A DNA stretch of 64,000 nt from Ramlibacter pallidus. Its GTDB lineage: Bacteria; Pseudomonadota; Gammaproteobacteria; Burkholderiales; Burkholderiaceae_C. The stretch is taken from assembly GCF_015070875.1 (NCBI RefSeq), contig NZ_JADDIV010000001.1, positions 341,144 to 405,143 on the forward strand, read 5' to 3'. This document shows, piece after piece, positions 37,808 to 47,980 of this stretch (its first letter is position 1; each line of letters opens with the position of its first letter). A program made the position numbers and the translations under genes. Below the pieces are notes generated by a model. That model made no database searches. It was not told the origin of the DNA and saw only the letters and a program-made list of their open reading frames with translations.

Positions 37808-38419
37808 TTACTTGCGCATCACCTTCTCGGACGGGGTCAGTGCCTCGATGTACGCGGGGCGCGAGAAGATGCGCTCGGCGTACTTCAGCAGCGGCGCCGC
37901 GTTCTTCGACAGCTCGATGCCGTAGTAGTCCAGGCGCCACAGCAGCGGCGCGATGGCGACGTCGAGCATCGAGAAATTCTCGCCCAGCATGTACTTGTTC
38001 TTCAGGAACACCGGCGCGAGCTGCGTGAGCCGGTCGCGGATGTGCGAGCGGGCCTTCTCCAGCGCCTTCTCGTTCGACTTGGCGGCGCGCGACTCGAGCG
38101 TCGAGACGTGCACGAACAGTTCCTTCTCGAAGTTGAGCAGGAACAGGCGCACGCGGGCGCGGTCCACCGGGTCGCCTGGCATCAGCTGCGGGTGCGGGAA
38201 GCGCTCGTCGATGTACTCGTTGATGATGTTCGACTCGTACAGGATCAGGTCGCGCTCGACCAGGATGGGGACCTGGCCGTACGGGTTCATGACGTTGATG
38301 TCTTCCGGCTTGTTGTACAGGTCGACGTCACGGATCTCGAAGTCCATGCCCTTTTCGAACAGCACGAAGCGGCAGCGATGGGAGAAGGGGCAGGTGGTTC
38401 CCGAATACAGCACCATCAT
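37808..38419 (-). CDS. sspA: Stringent starvation protein A (GST fold)
   Basis: A 203-residue GST-fold protein that binds RNA polymerase in stationary phase and stress. The N-terminal thioredoxin-like part YSGTTCPFSHRCRFVLFEKGMDFEI is characteristic of SspA. AAGGAC lies ten bases before the ATG. It sits between the petABC terminator and sspB, the common order in Burkholderiales. Confidence 0.95.
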   Translation of the reverse strand: MMVLYSGTTCPFSHRCRFVLFEKGMDFEIRDVDLYNKPEDINVMNPYGQVPILVERDLILYESNIINEYIDERFPHPQLMPGDPVDRARVRLFLLNFEKELFVHVSTLESRAAKSNEKALEKARSHIRDRLTQLAPVFLKNKYMLGENFSMLDVAIAPLLWRLDYYGIELSKNAAPLLKYAERIFSRPAYIEALTPSEKVMRK

Positions 38420-38440
38420 TTGGAATGTCCTTTAAAAACC

Positions 38441-38471
38441 AAAAAGAGTGGGCGCGGATGCTGCCCACTCT
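38441..38471 (-). terminator. Rho-independent terminator after petC
   Basis: On the minus strand AGAGTGGGC and GCCCACTCT form a nine-base perfect stem with a nine-base loop, followed by TTTTTGGTTTTT. It lies about 50 bases past the petC stop and just before the sspA ribosome-binding site, ending the petABC transcript. Confidence 0.8.
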
Positions 38472-38520
38472 ACAACGGCTCGCGACGCGTGTCCGGCCGG
38501 GGCCGGAGCGCGCCTTCGCC

Positions 38521-39276
38521 CTATTTCACGTTCTTCCAGAACGCCGCGTTCAGGCGCCAGAAGATGACCGTCAGCACGCCCAGGAACAGCAGCACCCAGG
38601 CGCCGATGCGGATGCGCTGGTTCTGCGCCGGCTCGCCCATCCACTGCAGGTAGCCGACGAGGTCGCCGATCGCCTGGTCGTACTGCAGCGGCGTCATGGT
38701 GCCGGGCGACACCTGCTTCCAGCCCTTGAACACCTTCACGTCGTGGCCGTGTTCCTGGATCGTGTCGAACTGCGGCTCGCGCACGCCCTGCAGTTCCCAC
38801 AGCGCATGCGGCATGCCGACGCTCGGGAACGCCAGGTTGTTCCAGCCGGTGGGCTTCTCCGCGTCGCGGTAGAAGGTGCGCAGGAAGGTGTAGATGTAGT
38901 CGGCGCCGCTGCCGCTGGCGCCGGAACGCGAGCGGGCGATCAGCGTCAGGTCGGGCGGCAGGCCGCCGAACCATTCCTTGGCTTCCTTCGCGTTGATCGC
39001 GGACTTCATCGGGTCGCCGACCTTGTCGGTGCCGACCAGCAGGTTGTCCTTGATCTGCTGCTCGGAGATGCCGATGTCCTGCAGGCGGTTGAAGCGCATG
39101 AACGCCGCCGAGTGGCAGTTCAGGCAGTAGTTGACGAACAGCTTGGCGCCGTTCTGCAGCGCCGGCAGGTCGTTGGTGCGGTCCGGGGCCTTGTCCCAGG
39201 CCATCCCGCCTTCGGCCGCGTGCGCGCCGGCGGCGATGCCGAGCGCCGCCATCACGATGAGGATCAGTTTTTTCAT
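38521..39276 (-). CDS. petC: Cytochrome c1 of the bc1 complex
   Basis: A 251-residue membrane-bound c-type cytochrome. A signal peptide (MKKLILIVMAALGIAAGAHA) is followed by the heme motif CLNCH, and a C-terminal membrane anchor (IGAWVLLFLGVLTVIFWRL) precedes the end. It passes electrons from the Rieske protein to soluble cytochrome c in the periplasm. It is the last gene of petABC, 17 bases after petB. Confidence 0.96.
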   Translation of the reverse strand: MKKLILIVMAALGIAAGAHAAEGGMAWDKAPDRTNDLPALQNGAKLFVNYCLNCHSAAFMRFNRLQDIGISEQQIKDNLLVGTDKVGDPMKSAINAKEAKEWFGGLPPDLTLIARSRSGASGSGADYIYTFLRTFYRDAEKPTGWNNLAFPSVGMPHALWELQGVREPQFDTIQEHGHDVKVFKGWKQVSPGTMTPLQYDQAIGDLVGYLQWMGEPAQNQRIRIGAWVLLFLGVLTVIFWRLNAAFWKNVK

Positions 39277-39293
39277 TCTGGGTCGCTCCTTCG

Positions 39294-40706
39294 TCAGTGC
39301 GCGGCGAAGGTGATGCGGTCCGGCACCGGCTTGAAGGTGCCGAGGCGGCTCCACCACGGCATCAGCAGGAAGAAGCCAAAGTAATACAGCGTGCCGACCT
39401 GGGCCACGAGGGTCTTCACGTCGGAGGGCGCCTGGATGCCCAGGTAGCCGAGCACGAAGAACCACACCACGAAGATGCCGTAGACCCACTTGTGCCAGCC
39501 CGGACGGTAGCGGATGGAGCGCACGGGGCTCTTGTCCAGCCAGGGCAGGAAGAACAGGATGATCACGGACACGCCCATCACCACCACGCCCCAGAACTTC
39601 GCGTCGAAGACCTTCAGCAGCAGGATCGCGACCAGTGCCCCGACGATCACGGCGCCCTTGGCCATCGTCGACAGGCGCATGCGCAGCACCGCGAAGACGG
39701 CGGCCAGTGCCAGGATCACGCAGAACACGTTGACCATGATGTCGGTCGTGGCGCGCAGCATCGAGTAGAACGGCGTGAAGTACCAGACCGGCGCGATGTG
39801 CGGCGGGGTCTTCAGCGGGTCTGCCGGGATGAAGTTGTTGTACTCCAGGAAGTAGCCGCCCAGTTCCGGCGCGAAGAAGATGATCGCGCTGAACACCATC
39901 AGGAACACGCCCACGCCCACCATGTCGTGCACGGAGTAGTAGGGATGGAAGGGGATGCCGTCCACCGAGTGGCCGCTGGCGTCCTTCGGGTAGTCCTTGG
40001 CCTTGATGTCGATGCCGTCGGGGTTGTTGGAACCGACGTCGTGCAGCGCCAGCAGGTGGGCGACGACCAGGCCCAGCAGCACCAGCGGGATGGCGATGAC
40101 GTGGAAGCTGAAGAAGCGGTTCAGCGTCGCGTCGGACACCACGTAGTCGCCGCGGATCAGCAGGGCGAGGTCCGGGCCGATGAAGGGCACGGCGGCGAAC
40201 AGGTTCACGATCACCTGCGCGCCCCAGTAGGACATCTGGCCCCACGGGAGCAGGTAGCCGAAGAAGGCTTCGGCCATCAGCATCAGGAAGATCAGGCAGC
40301 CGAAGATCCACACCAGCTCGCGCGGCTTGCGGTAGCTGCCGTAGATCAGCGCCTTGAACATGTGCAGGTACACCACCACGAAGAACGCCGAGGCGCCGGT
40401 GGAGTGCATGTAGCGGATCAGCCAGCCCCACGGCACGTCGCGCATGATGTACTCGACCGAAGCGAAGGCGAGGTTCGCGTCCGGCTTGTAGTGCATCACC
40501 AGGAAGATGCCGGTGACGATCTGGATCACCAGCACCAGCAGCGCCAGCGAGCCGAAGAAGTACCAGAAGTTGAAGTTCTTCGGAGCGTAGTACTCCGACA
40601 TGTGGACCTTGTACGCGTCGTACGCGGTCGGGAACCGGTTGTTCAGCCAGTTGTTCAGCTTGGCGCCGGCGGTGGCGTTCGGGGAGATGTCCTTGAATTC
40701 AGCCAT
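39294..40706 (-). CDS. petB: Cytochrome b of the bc1 complex
   Basis: A 470-residue full-length (non-split) cytochrome b with at least eight membrane helices. The two heme-b helices carry paired histidines (VVVYLHMFKALIYGSYRKPREL; FFSFHVIAIPLVLLGLVVAHLLALHDV). The quinol-site variant of the PEWY motif is obscured (APVWYFTPFYSML here). It lies seven bases after petA and is part of the respiratory bc1 operon. Confidence 0.96.
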   Translation of the reverse strand: MAEFKDISPNATAGAKLNNWLNNRFPTAYDAYKVHMSEYYAPKNFNFWYFFGSLALLVLVIQIVTGIFLVMHYKPDANLAFASVEYIMRDVPWGWLIRYMHSTGASAFFVVVYLHMFKALIYGSYRKPRELVWIFGCLIFLMLMAEAFFGYLLPWGQMSYWGAQVIVNLFAAVPFIGPDLALLIRGDYVVSDATLNRFFSFHVIAIPLVLLGLVVAHLLALHDVGSNNPDGIDIKAKDYPKDASGHSVDGIPFHPYYSVHDMVGVGVFLMVFSAIIFFAPELGGYFLEYNNFIPADPLKTPPHIAPVWYFTPFYSMLRATTDIMVNVFCVILALAAVFAVLRMRLSTMAKGAVIVGALVAILLLKVFDAKFWGVVVMGVSVIILFFLPWLDKSPVRSIRYRPGWHKWVYGIFVVWFFVLGYLGIQAPSDVKTLVAQVGTLYYFGFFLLMPWWSRLGTFKPVPDRITFAAH

Positions 40707-40713
40707 GGGTCTC

Positions 40714-41307
40714 TCAGGCCTTGTCTTCGCCGATCAGCAGGCGCGTGTCCGACAGGTACATGTGCGGGGGCACTTCCAGGTTGTCGGGCGCGGGCTTGTT
40801 CTTGTACACCCGGCCCGCCAGGTCGAAGGTCGAGCCGTGGCAGGGGCACAGGAAGCCGCCCTGCCAGTCGTCCGGCAGCGAGGGCTGCGGGCCGGCCGCC
40901 AGCTTGTCGGTCGGCGAGCAGCCGAGGTGCGAGCAGATGCCGACCGCCACGAAGAACTCGGGCTTGATGGAGCGCGCCTCGTTCTTCGCGTACTCGGGGG
41001 TCGGGTAGGCCGTGCGCTCGGACTTGGGGTCGGCGAGCTGGTTGTCGATCTTCGGCAGGGCCGCGACCTGCTCCGGCGTGCGGCGCAGGATCCAGACCGG
41101 CTTGCCGCGCCATTCGACCGTCATCTTCTCGCCGGGCCGCAGCGCGGAGATGTCGACTTCGACCGGGGCGCCGGCAGCCTTGGCGCGTTCGGAGGGCTGG
41201 AAGCTGCTGACGAAGGGGACGGCAACGAAGCCTGCGCCCACCGCGCCCGCGCAACCGGAGGCGATCAGCCACGTCCGTTTGCTGGCGTCGACCGTGGAGT
41301 TGCTCAT
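40714..41307 (-). CDS. petA: Rieske iron-sulfur subunit of the bc1 complex
   Basis: A 197-residue Rieske protein. The N-terminal region WLIASGCAGAVGAGFVAVPFV is the Tat-type membrane anchor. The [2Fe-2S] ligands are in CSHLGC and CPCHGS. It takes electrons from quinol and hands them to cytochrome c1. It begins the petABC operon; the divergent mscL gene is 122 bases away. Confidence 0.97.
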   Translation of the reverse strand: MSNSTVDASKRTWLIASGCAGAVGAGFVAVPFVSSFQPSERAKAAGAPVEVDISALRPGEKMTVEWRGKPVWILRRTPEQVAALPKIDNQLADPKSERTAYPTPEYAKNEARSIKPEFFVAVGICSHLGCSPTDKLAAGPQPSLPDDWQGGFLCPCHGSTFDLAGRVYKNKPAPDNLEVPPHMYLSDTRLLIGEDKA

Positions 41308-41429
41308 GGGGTCCTCAAGGATCTCTGCTGTTTAGGGTCAACCCGCGATTGTAGCGGGTCGTTTACAGCGAATTCCAGCCCGCCGTGGCTGGCGCATACT
41401 GCGCGGCATCCAACAACGCCGGAGGGGCC
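41308..41429. promoter_or_regulatory. Divergent region, petABC / mscL
   Basis: These 122 bases must carry the petABC promoter and the mscL promoter. An imperfect-looking hairpin with arms ACCCGC/GCGGGT sits around 41340-41360, and its minus-strand reading contains TACAAT, a possible -10 for petA. The assignment is tentative because no good -35 was recognised. Confidence 0.35.
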
Positions 41430-41867
41430 ATGAAACTGCTGCACGAGTTCCGCGAGTTCGCCGTCAAGGGCAACGTGGTGGACCTGGCGGTCGGCGTCAT
41501 CATCGGGGCCGCCTTCAGCAAGATCGTCGACTCGCTGGTGGGGGATGTGGTCATGCCGCTGGTCAGCCGCGTCGTCGGCCGGCTGGACTTCTCGCAGAAG
41601 TTCTGGGTGCTCGGCGACGTGCCCGCCGGCACCGCGATGACGCTCGACGCGCTGAAGAAGGCCGGCGTGCCGGTGCTGGCCTGGGGCAACTTCATCACCG
41701 TCGCGGTCAACTTCCTGATCCTGGCCTTCATCATTTTCCTGATGGTCAAGCAGATCAACCGGCTGCGCCGCCACAAGGCGCCGCCGGAAGCCGCGGCCGA
41801 GCCGGCGCCGCCGCCGGAAGACGTGCTGCTGCTGCGCGAGATCCGCGACAGCCTGCGCGCCCGCTAG
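41430..41867 (+). CDS. mscL: Large-conductance mechanosensitive channel
   Basis: A 145-residue MscL with two membrane helices: residues of about 12-40 ([26 protein letters not shown], the gate-lining helix) and about 85-110 ([21 protein letters not shown]). It releases solutes on hypo-osmotic shock. GGAGGGG lies just before the ATG at 41430; an upstream in-frame Met is out of place for the family. Its stop interlocks with that of pdxA in CTAG. Confidence 0.96.
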   Translation: MKLLHEFREFAVKGNVVDLAVGVIIGAAFSKIVDSLVGDVVMPLVSRVVGRLDFSQKFWVLGDVPAGTAMTLDALKKAGVPVLAWGNFITVAVNFLILAFIIFLMVKQINRLRRHKAPPEAAAEPAPPPEDVLLLREIRDSLRAR

Positions 41868-42886
41868 GCGCCGGCGAGCTTCCGCGCCATCCGCAGGGCC
41901 TCGACGAGGCTGGCCGGGTCGGCCCGGCCGGTACCGGCGATGTCGAACGCGGTCCCGTGGTCCGGGCTGGTGCGCACCAGCGGCAGGCCGAGCGTGACGT
42001 TCACGCCCTTGTCCACCCCGAGGTACTTCACCGGGATCAGTCCCTGGTCGTGGTACATCGCGACCACGACATCGAACTCGCCACGGCGGGCACGCATGAA
42101 CACGGTGTCCGGCGCGAAGGGGCCTTCGACCTGCGCGCCTTCGGCGCGTGCCGCCGCGATGGCCGGGGCGATCGCCTCCGCTTCCTCGCTGCCGAACAGG
42201 CCGCCTTCGCCCGCATGCGGATTGAGGCCGGCGCAGGCCATGCGCGGGCGCCGGCCGAGCATGGCGGCCAGGGCGTGATCGGTGATGCGCAAGGTCTCCA
42301 GCACCTGCTCCCGCGTCACGGCGGCGATCGCGTCGCGCAAGGAGACGTGGATGCTCACCAGCACGGTGCGGAGCTCGTCGTTGGCCAGCATCATGCGCAC
42401 CGGCATGCGCGCGGGCGGCACCCCCGCGTGGGCGGCGGCCTCGGCCTGGAGCAGTTCCGTGTGGCCGGGATGGGGGACGCCAGCCGCCGCAAGCGCTTCC
42501 TTGTGCAAGGGCGCGGTGACGAGGGCCGCGATGTCGCCGCGCAAGGCCGCTCGCGCGGCCCACACGACCGCATCGGCCGCCAGGCGGCCCGCCGCGGCGT
42601 CCACCCGGCCGGGCACGGGCAGCGCCGTGGCGCCCGCGCCGACCTGCAGGACCGGGATGCAGCGCGGGGGCACGGCGAACGCCTCGGACGGCGCGTCGAT
42701 GATGGCGACGGGGAGCGCAGGCCCGCCGGCGGACACGAAGGCCGCGCCGCGCCGCAGGCACGCGACATCGCCGGCGACGAAGCAGCCGCGCGTGAGCGCC
42801 GGATCCAGGGCGAACGCCTTGGCGATGATCTCCGGCCCGATGCCCGCCGGGTCGCCCATCGTGATCGCGATCGGCCTGCCGCTCAT
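41864..42886 (-). CDS. pdxA: 4-hydroxythreonine-4-phosphate dehydrogenase
   Basis: A 340-residue metal-dependent dehydrogenase of pyridoxal phosphate synthesis. The hallmark [13 protein letters not shown] is at the N-terminus, metal-ligand histidines are in [13 protein letters not shown] and MYHDQG, and [26 protein letters not shown] is the conserved C-terminal block. It is coupled by ATGA to the NIF3 gene upstream and overlaps convergent mscL by four bases. Confidence 0.96.
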   Translation of the reverse strand: MSGRPIAITMGDPAGIGPEIIAKAFALDPALTRGCFVAGDVACLRRGAAFVSAGGPALPVAIIDAPSEAFAVPPRCIPVLQVGAGATALPVPGRVDAAAGRLAADAVVWAARAALRGDIAALVTAPLHKEALAAAGVPHPGHTELLQAEAAAHAGVPPARMPVRMMLANDELRTVLVSIHVSLRDAIAAVTREQVLETLRITDHALAAMLGRRPRMACAGLNPHAGEGGLFGSEEAEAIAPAIAAARAEGAQVEGPFAPDTVFMRARRGEFDVVVAMYHDQGLIPVKYLGVDKGVNVTLGLPLVRTSPDHGTAFDIAGTGRADPASLVEALRMARKLAGA

Positions 42887-43641
42887 GCCGGGTTGTCCAC
42901 GTCCACGAACTCGTGCTGCAGCCCCAGTTGGGCCGCCACGTGCGCGGCCACGGCCGGTGCGCCATAGCGCTCCGTCGCGTGGTGCCCGCAGGCGACGTAG
43001 GTGACGCCGCATTCGCGCGCGTAGTGCGCCTGCGGCTCCGAGATCTCGCCCGTCAGGAAGGCCTGCGCGCCGGCGGCGATCGCATCCTCGAAGTACGACT
43101 GCGCGCCGCCCGTGCACCAGGCGATGCGCCGCAGGGGGCCGGACGCGCCCGGCACGCAGGTCACCTTGCGGCCCAGCACCCCTTCGACGTGCGCCGCCAG
43201 CGCCTGGCTGTCGGCGAAGGCCGTGCCGTCGGCGCGGCCGCCGAGGAAGCCCAGGTCCTGCTCGCCGAAGCGGCTGTCCGCCTGCAGCGCGAGCCGCCGC
43301 CCCAGCTGGGCGTTGTTCCCGAGCTCCGGGTGCGCGTCGAGCGGCAGGTGGTAGGCGAACAGGTTGATGTCGTGCGCGAGCAGCAGGGCGAGCCGCTGCT
43401 TCATCCAGCCGGTCACGCGGCCGTCCTGGCCGCGCCAGAACAGGCCGTGGTGCACGAAGACGGCGTCGGCCTGCCGCGCGACCGCCGCCTCGATCAGCGC
43501 GCGGCTGGCCGTGACGCCGGAGACGATGCGGCGCACTTCGGCGCGGCCCTCCACCTGCAGGCCGTTGGGCCCGTAGTCCTTGAAGCGCTCGGGGGCGAGC
43601 AGGGTGTCGAAGGCCTGCAGCAGGTCTTGCCGGGAGCTCAT
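42883..43641 (-). CDS. NIF3-like dinuclear metal-centre hydrolase
   Basis: A 252-residue NIF3/DUF34 family protein. Metal-ligand candidates are HHGLFW and HLPLDAH near the N-terminus and CGHHATERYG near the C-terminus, the usual three histidine clusters. The family is widespread but its reaction is unsettled (a cyclohydrolase-like role has been proposed for relatives). MSSRQDLLQAFD at 43641 was taken as the start; an ATG two codons upstream (43647) is equally possible. It overlaps pdxA by ATGA. Confidence 0.88.
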   Translation of the reverse strand: MSSRQDLLQAFDTLLAPERFKDYGPNGLQVEGRAEVRRIVSGVTASRALIEAAVARQADAVFVHHGLFWRGQDGRVTGWMKQRLALLLAHDINLFAYHLPLDAHPELGNNAQLGRRLALQADSRFGEQDLGFLGGRADGTAFADSQALAAHVEGVLGRKVTCVPGASGPLRRIAWCTGGAQSYFEDAIAAGAQAFLTGEISEPQAHYARECGVTYVACGHHATERYGAPAVAAHVAAQLGLQHEFVDVDNPA

Positions 43642-43728
43642 GTCCATAGTTCGCACGATCAGCCCGCATTGTGCTACCGACGCCGCGGCGGCCGCGCCCG
43701 AACATGCGCGCTGGCCACCGGAGCTGCC

Positions 43729-44994
43729 ATGGGCGCGCTGACGATGATGGTTTGGAGCATGGCGCTCGGCGCGATCGCCGCAGTGGCGGCCGCGCGCGTG
43801 GCGGACCTGCTGGCGCGCCCCAGCGTGTCGCAGCTGCGCGCGGTGAGCTACCACCTCAGCGTGTTCCTGCTGGTGCTGGTGCTGAGCGGCGTGCTGCGCG
43901 TGGCCGGTTCCCCGGGGGCGCAGCGGCTGCTGGTGCTGCAGGTGCTGGCGGGCCCGCTGTGCGTGGGGCTGTCGAACTTCTGGATCCACGGGTGGCTGGG
44001 GGCGGCCCACCGGGACCGCTTCATGGCCTCAGCCCTGCGCCTGTCGGCGCTGCTGCTGCCTGCGCTGGCCATCGCCGCCCTTTGGTTGCCGCCGGCGCAG
44101 CGCCTGCCGGCGGCGGCAGCGGTGGCGCTGGGCGGCAGCGCCCTCACCTGCTGGCTCACCTTCCGCGCCTGGCGCACGGGCGACCCGCTGGCGCTCTGGA
44201 TGGCTGCGGGCTGCCTGCTCACGCTGCCCGCCATCGCGGGGCTCTACGCCGTCGCCCTGCAGCCCGGCCGCTGGGGGCTGCCGGCGCAGGCGCTGGTCGC
44301 GCTGTGCGCGGCCCTGAGCAACGGCCTGACCGGCGCCGTCCTGTGGCGGCGCGAGCGGCACGAATGGCGCACGCGCGAGACCGGCGGCACTTCGGCGATC
44401 GACCCGGTGACCCGGCTGCACAGCAGTGCCGCGCTGGTGCACCGGCTGGTGGCGTCGCGCAAGCGCCGATTGCGCACCCGGCGCGAAGGGGCCCTGCTGG
44501 CCGTCACCGTGTTCGAGCCCGAGCGCATCGCCGCGCTGGTCGGCAGCGCCGGCCTGAACGAGGTCTGGATGACCGTCGCTTCGCGGCTGCAGCGGCAGGT
44601 GGGCGTCGTGAACCCGGTGGGCCGCTACTGGGACCGCTGCTTCGTCGCCCTCGTCGAGACCATCCCGGCCTCCCCCTGGCTGCGCACGCTCGGCCTCAAG
44701 GTCGCCGCGAGCCTGCGGCGGCCGATCGAGGTCACCGGCCGCGGCGGGGAGCCCGTCCGGGTCCGCCTCGACGTCGGCGTCGGCGTCGTGCACCTCGCGC
44801 CCGGGCACGGCGAGGTCGAGGACGTGCTCGACGACGCCCAGCGCCTGGCCGAAGCCGCCCGGCAGATGCGATCGCGCACCGCCATGGCCGATCCGGCGTC
44901 CGGCGAGGTGCTGGCGCTGGAGCAAGCCGCCCCGGCCGGGCGGCACGGGCCACCGCCCCCGAGGGCGGCCTCCCTGCAGCGGCGCGCCCACTGA
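43729..44994 (+). CDS. Membrane protein with degenerate GGDEF domain
   Basis: A 421-residue protein. About six membrane segments cover residues 5-205. A GGDEF-like fold begins at IDPVTRLHSSAALVHRL (224-240), the position of the usual DxLTGLxNR entry motif. The signature loop is replaced: GRYWDRCF at 298-305 stands where R(Y/F)GGDEF should be. Catalytic glycines and acidic residues are missing, so diguanylate cyclase activity is unlikely; it may bind c-di-GMP or act as a scaffold. The last 30 residues are Pro/Arg-rich. GGAG is present upstream of the ATG. Confidence 0.75.
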   Translation: MGALTMMVWSMALGAIAAVAAARVADLLARPSVSQLRAVSYHLSVFLLVLVLSGVLRVAGSPGAQRLLVLQVLAGPLCVGLSNFWIHGWLGAAHRDRFMASALRLSALLLPALAIAALWLPPAQRLPAAAAVALGGSALTCWLTFRAWRTGDPLALWMAAGCLLTLPAIAGLYAVALQPGRWGLPAQALVALCAALSNGLTGAVLWRRERHEWRTRETGGTSAIDPVTRLHSSAALVHRLVASRKRRLRTRREGALLAVTVFEPERIAALVGSAGLNEVWMTVASRLQRQVGVVNPVGRYWDRCFVALVETIPASPWLRTLGLKVAASLRRPIEVTGRGGEPVRVRLDVGVGVVHLAPGHGEVEDVLDDAQRLAEAARQMRSRTAMADPASGEVLALEQAAPAGRHGPPPPRAASLQRRAH

Positions 44995-45020
44995 CACGCG
45001 CCGCCGCGGCCGCGCATACA

Positions 45021-45037
45021 CTTGGGGTTTCCCCAAG
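45021..45037. other. Short perfect hairpin before the HtrA gene
   Basis: CTTGGGG-TTT-CCCCAAG is a seven-base perfect dyad between the degenerate GGDEF gene and the protease gene. There is no T-run, so it is not called as a terminator. It could shape the protease leader or be an operator. Confidence 0.4.
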
Positions 45038-45044
45038 CAACAAC

Positions 45045-46211
<1,167 letters not shown>

Positions 46212-46220
46212 GGCCTGTCC

Positions 46221-46277
46221 CGTCATCCCCGCGGAGGCGAGGATCCTTGCCGTCATTCCCGCGCAGGCGGGAATCCA
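46221..46277. repeat. Two tandem REP-like repeats
   Basis: Two related units lie side by side: 46221-46246 (CGTCATCCCCGCGGAGGCGA...) and 46251-46277 (CGTCATTCCCGCGCAGGCGG...). The second is the widespread CGTCATTCCCGCG-N-AGGCGGGAAT-type imperfect palindrome found between genes in many proteobacteria; the first is a diverged copy. It lies between convergent genes, the usual place. Confidence 0.75.
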
Positions 46278-46296
46278 GGGCGTCCGCATCCGGGGT

Positions 46297-46320
46297 ACGT
46301 CGCGCCAGGCGGCGCGACGT
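46297..46320. terminator. Hairpin between convergent HtrA and tatC genes
   Basis: Ten-base perfect arms (ACGTCGCGCC and GGCGCGACGT) enclose a four-base loop. The stem is strong on both strands, but neither side has a good T-run, so it may act with the REP element as a bidirectional transcript end rather than as a classic intrinsic terminator. Confidence 0.5.
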
Positions 46321-46340
46321 CGACCGCCGCCAGGCGAAAT

Positions 46341-47135
46341 CTAGGGCTTCGCCGCCTCGCCCTCTTCGTCCGGCGCCTTGGTGTGCTTGATGAAGATCTG
46401 CGCGGCCCAGATGCCCACTTCGTAGAGCAGGCACATCGGGATCGCCAGCGCCAGCTGGGAGACCACGTCCGGCGGCGTGATCACCGCGGCGATGATGAAC
46501 GCCAGCACGATGAAGTAGCCGCGGAACTCCTTCAGCTTCTCGATGCTGACCACGCCCATGCGGGCGAGCACGATCACCGCGATCGGCACCTCGAAGGCGC
46601 AGCCGAAGGCGATGAACATCGTCAGCACGAAGCTCAGGTAGGCCTCGATGTCGGGCGCGGCCGTGATGCTCTTGGGCGCGAAGCCCTGGATGAACGAGAA
46701 CACCTGGCCGAAGACGAAGAAGTAGCAGAACGCGACGCCCAGGAAGAACAGGATGGTGCTGGAGACCACCAGCGGCAGCACCAGCTTCTTCTCGTGCGAA
46801 TACAGCCCCGGCGCGACGAAGGCCCAGACCTGCCACAGCACCACCGGCAGCGCGATCAGGAAGGCCGCCATCAGCAGGATCTTCAGCGGCACCATGAAGG
46901 GCGAGATCACCGAGGTGGCGATCAGCGTGGCGCCCTTGGGCAGGTGCGTCACGAGCGGTGCCGCCAGGATGTCATAGAGCGCGCCCGGGCCGGGCCAGAC
47001 CGCCAGCACCGCCGCGACGATGCCGATCGCGATGATGGCCTTGATCAGCCGGTCGCGCAGCTCGATGAGGTGCGACACGAAGGGCTGCTCGGTGCCGGCC
47101 AGCTCGTCTTCCTGCTCGTGGGGGGATGTGGACAT
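46341..47135 (-). CDS. tatC: Sec-independent translocase subunit TatC
   Basis: A 264-residue polytopic membrane protein with six helices. The N-terminal HLIELRDRLIKA and FAPGLYSHEKK-like segment (VAPGLYSHEKKLVLPLV) are TatC signatures for binding twin-arginine signals. It forms the receptor complex with TatB. It closes the long minus-strand run that starts at mlaF. Start MSTSPHEQEDEL (47135) gives the normal length. Confidence 0.96.
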   Translation of the reverse strand: MSTSPHEQEDELAGTEQPFVSHLIELRDRLIKAIIAIGIVAAVLAVWPGPGALYDILAAPLVTHLPKGATLIATSVISPFMVPLKILLMAAFLIALPVVLWQVWAFVAPGLYSHEKKLVLPLVVSSTILFFLGVAFCYFFVFGQVFSFIQGFAPKSITAAPDIEAYLSFVLTMFIAFGCAFEVPIAVIVLARMGVVSIEKLKEFRGYFIVLAFIIAAVITPPDVVSQLALAIPMCLLYEVGIWAAQIFIKHTKAPDEEGEAAKP

Positions 47136-47173
47136 AGGGGAAACGGTCGCCGGCGCCGGTGCCGGCCCCGCTT

Positions 47174-47632
47174 TCAGTTGAACTTCTGCGGTCGGTACTT
47201 TGCCACACGGGCCGCGCCGGACAGGGCCCGCGTGCGCACGCCCTGGCGGGCCTTGTACCAGTGGGGCACCGCGCCCTGCTTCAGGCGCCACTTCTTCTTC
47301 GGGTGCTTGTACTCGGGGAAGGCGGGGGGCTCCGGCAGCGGCGTGTAGGCGCTGGAGGTGGCGTCCTCCCACTGCTTCTCGAAGTCGGAGGCCGCCGTGG
47401 AGACGGAGGACTCGACGTCGCGCGCCGCGCTCTCCACCGTGTCCTTCATCTTCTTCAGCTCGTCCAGCTCCATGGACCGGTTGACCTCCGCCTTCACGTC
47501 GTTGACGTAGCGCTGGGCCTTGCCCAGGAGCGTGCCGACCGTGCGTGCCACGCGCGGCAGCTTTTCCGGGCCGATCACGATCAGCGCGACGACGCCGATC
47601 AGCGCCATCTTGGAGAGGCCGAGGTCGAGCAC
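47174..47632 (-). CDS. tatB: Sec-independent translocase subunit TatB
   Basis: A 152-residue TatB: one N-terminal helix ([26 protein letters not shown]) with the Glu and GPEKLP hinge, then an amphipathic helix and a charged tail. It starts at GTG (MLDLGLSKM). TatB joins TatC to recognise Tat substrates such as the Rieske protein and the NRRTFTRG-type binding protein in this window. Confidence 0.95.
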   Translation of the reverse strand: MLDLGLSKMALIGVVALIVIGPEKLPRVARTVGTLLGKAQRYVNDVKAEVNRSMELDELKKMKDTVESAARDVESSVSTAASDFEKQWEDATSSAYTPLPEPPAFPEYKHPKKKWRLKQGAVPHWYKARQGVRTRALSGAARVAKYRPQKFN

Positions 47633-47652
47633 TGCTCAGTCCGGACGCGGGA

Positions 47653-47898
47653 TCAGGACTTGTTGCGGGCTTCGACGTCGATGGTGGTCTTGTCCGCGCC
47701 GGGGGCGGCGGTGGACGACGTCACCTGGCCCGCGGGCGGCACCGGCGTCTCCGGCGCGCTGCCGTCCTTCATGCCGTCCTTGAAGCCCTTCACCGCGCCG
47801 CCGAGGTCGCCGCCGATGTTCTTCAGCTTCTTCGTGCCGAACACCAGCACGACGATCAGCAGCACCACCAACCAATGCCAAATGGAAAACGAACCCAT
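47653..47898 (-). CDS. tatA: Sec-independent translocase subunit TatA
   Basis: An 81-residue TatA: an N-terminal helix ([35 protein letters not shown]) with the FGTKKL hinge and amphipathic helix. It polymerises to form the protein-conducting element. The tatB GTG follows its stop by 20 bases. Confidence 0.96.
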   Translation of the reverse strand: MGSFSIWHWLVVLLIVVLVFGTKKLKNIGGDLGGAVKGFKDGMKDGSAPETPVPPAGQVTSSTAAPGADKTTIDVEARNKS

Positions 47899-47980
47899 GG
47901 ATGACTCCTGTCTAGCCTGACTCGGATTCTAGTCGGGCAGCGAAGTTCATCCGGCCTGGCCGGTTCCCGTCAGGCGCCGG

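Noticed and set aside
45021..45037. A rho-independent terminator before the HtrA gene
   Set aside because: The stem is perfect but only seven bases long and no T-run follows on either strand; listed only as a hairpin.
46221..46277. A CRISPR array
   Set aside because: Only two diverged units with no regular spacers and no cas genes; it is REP-like.
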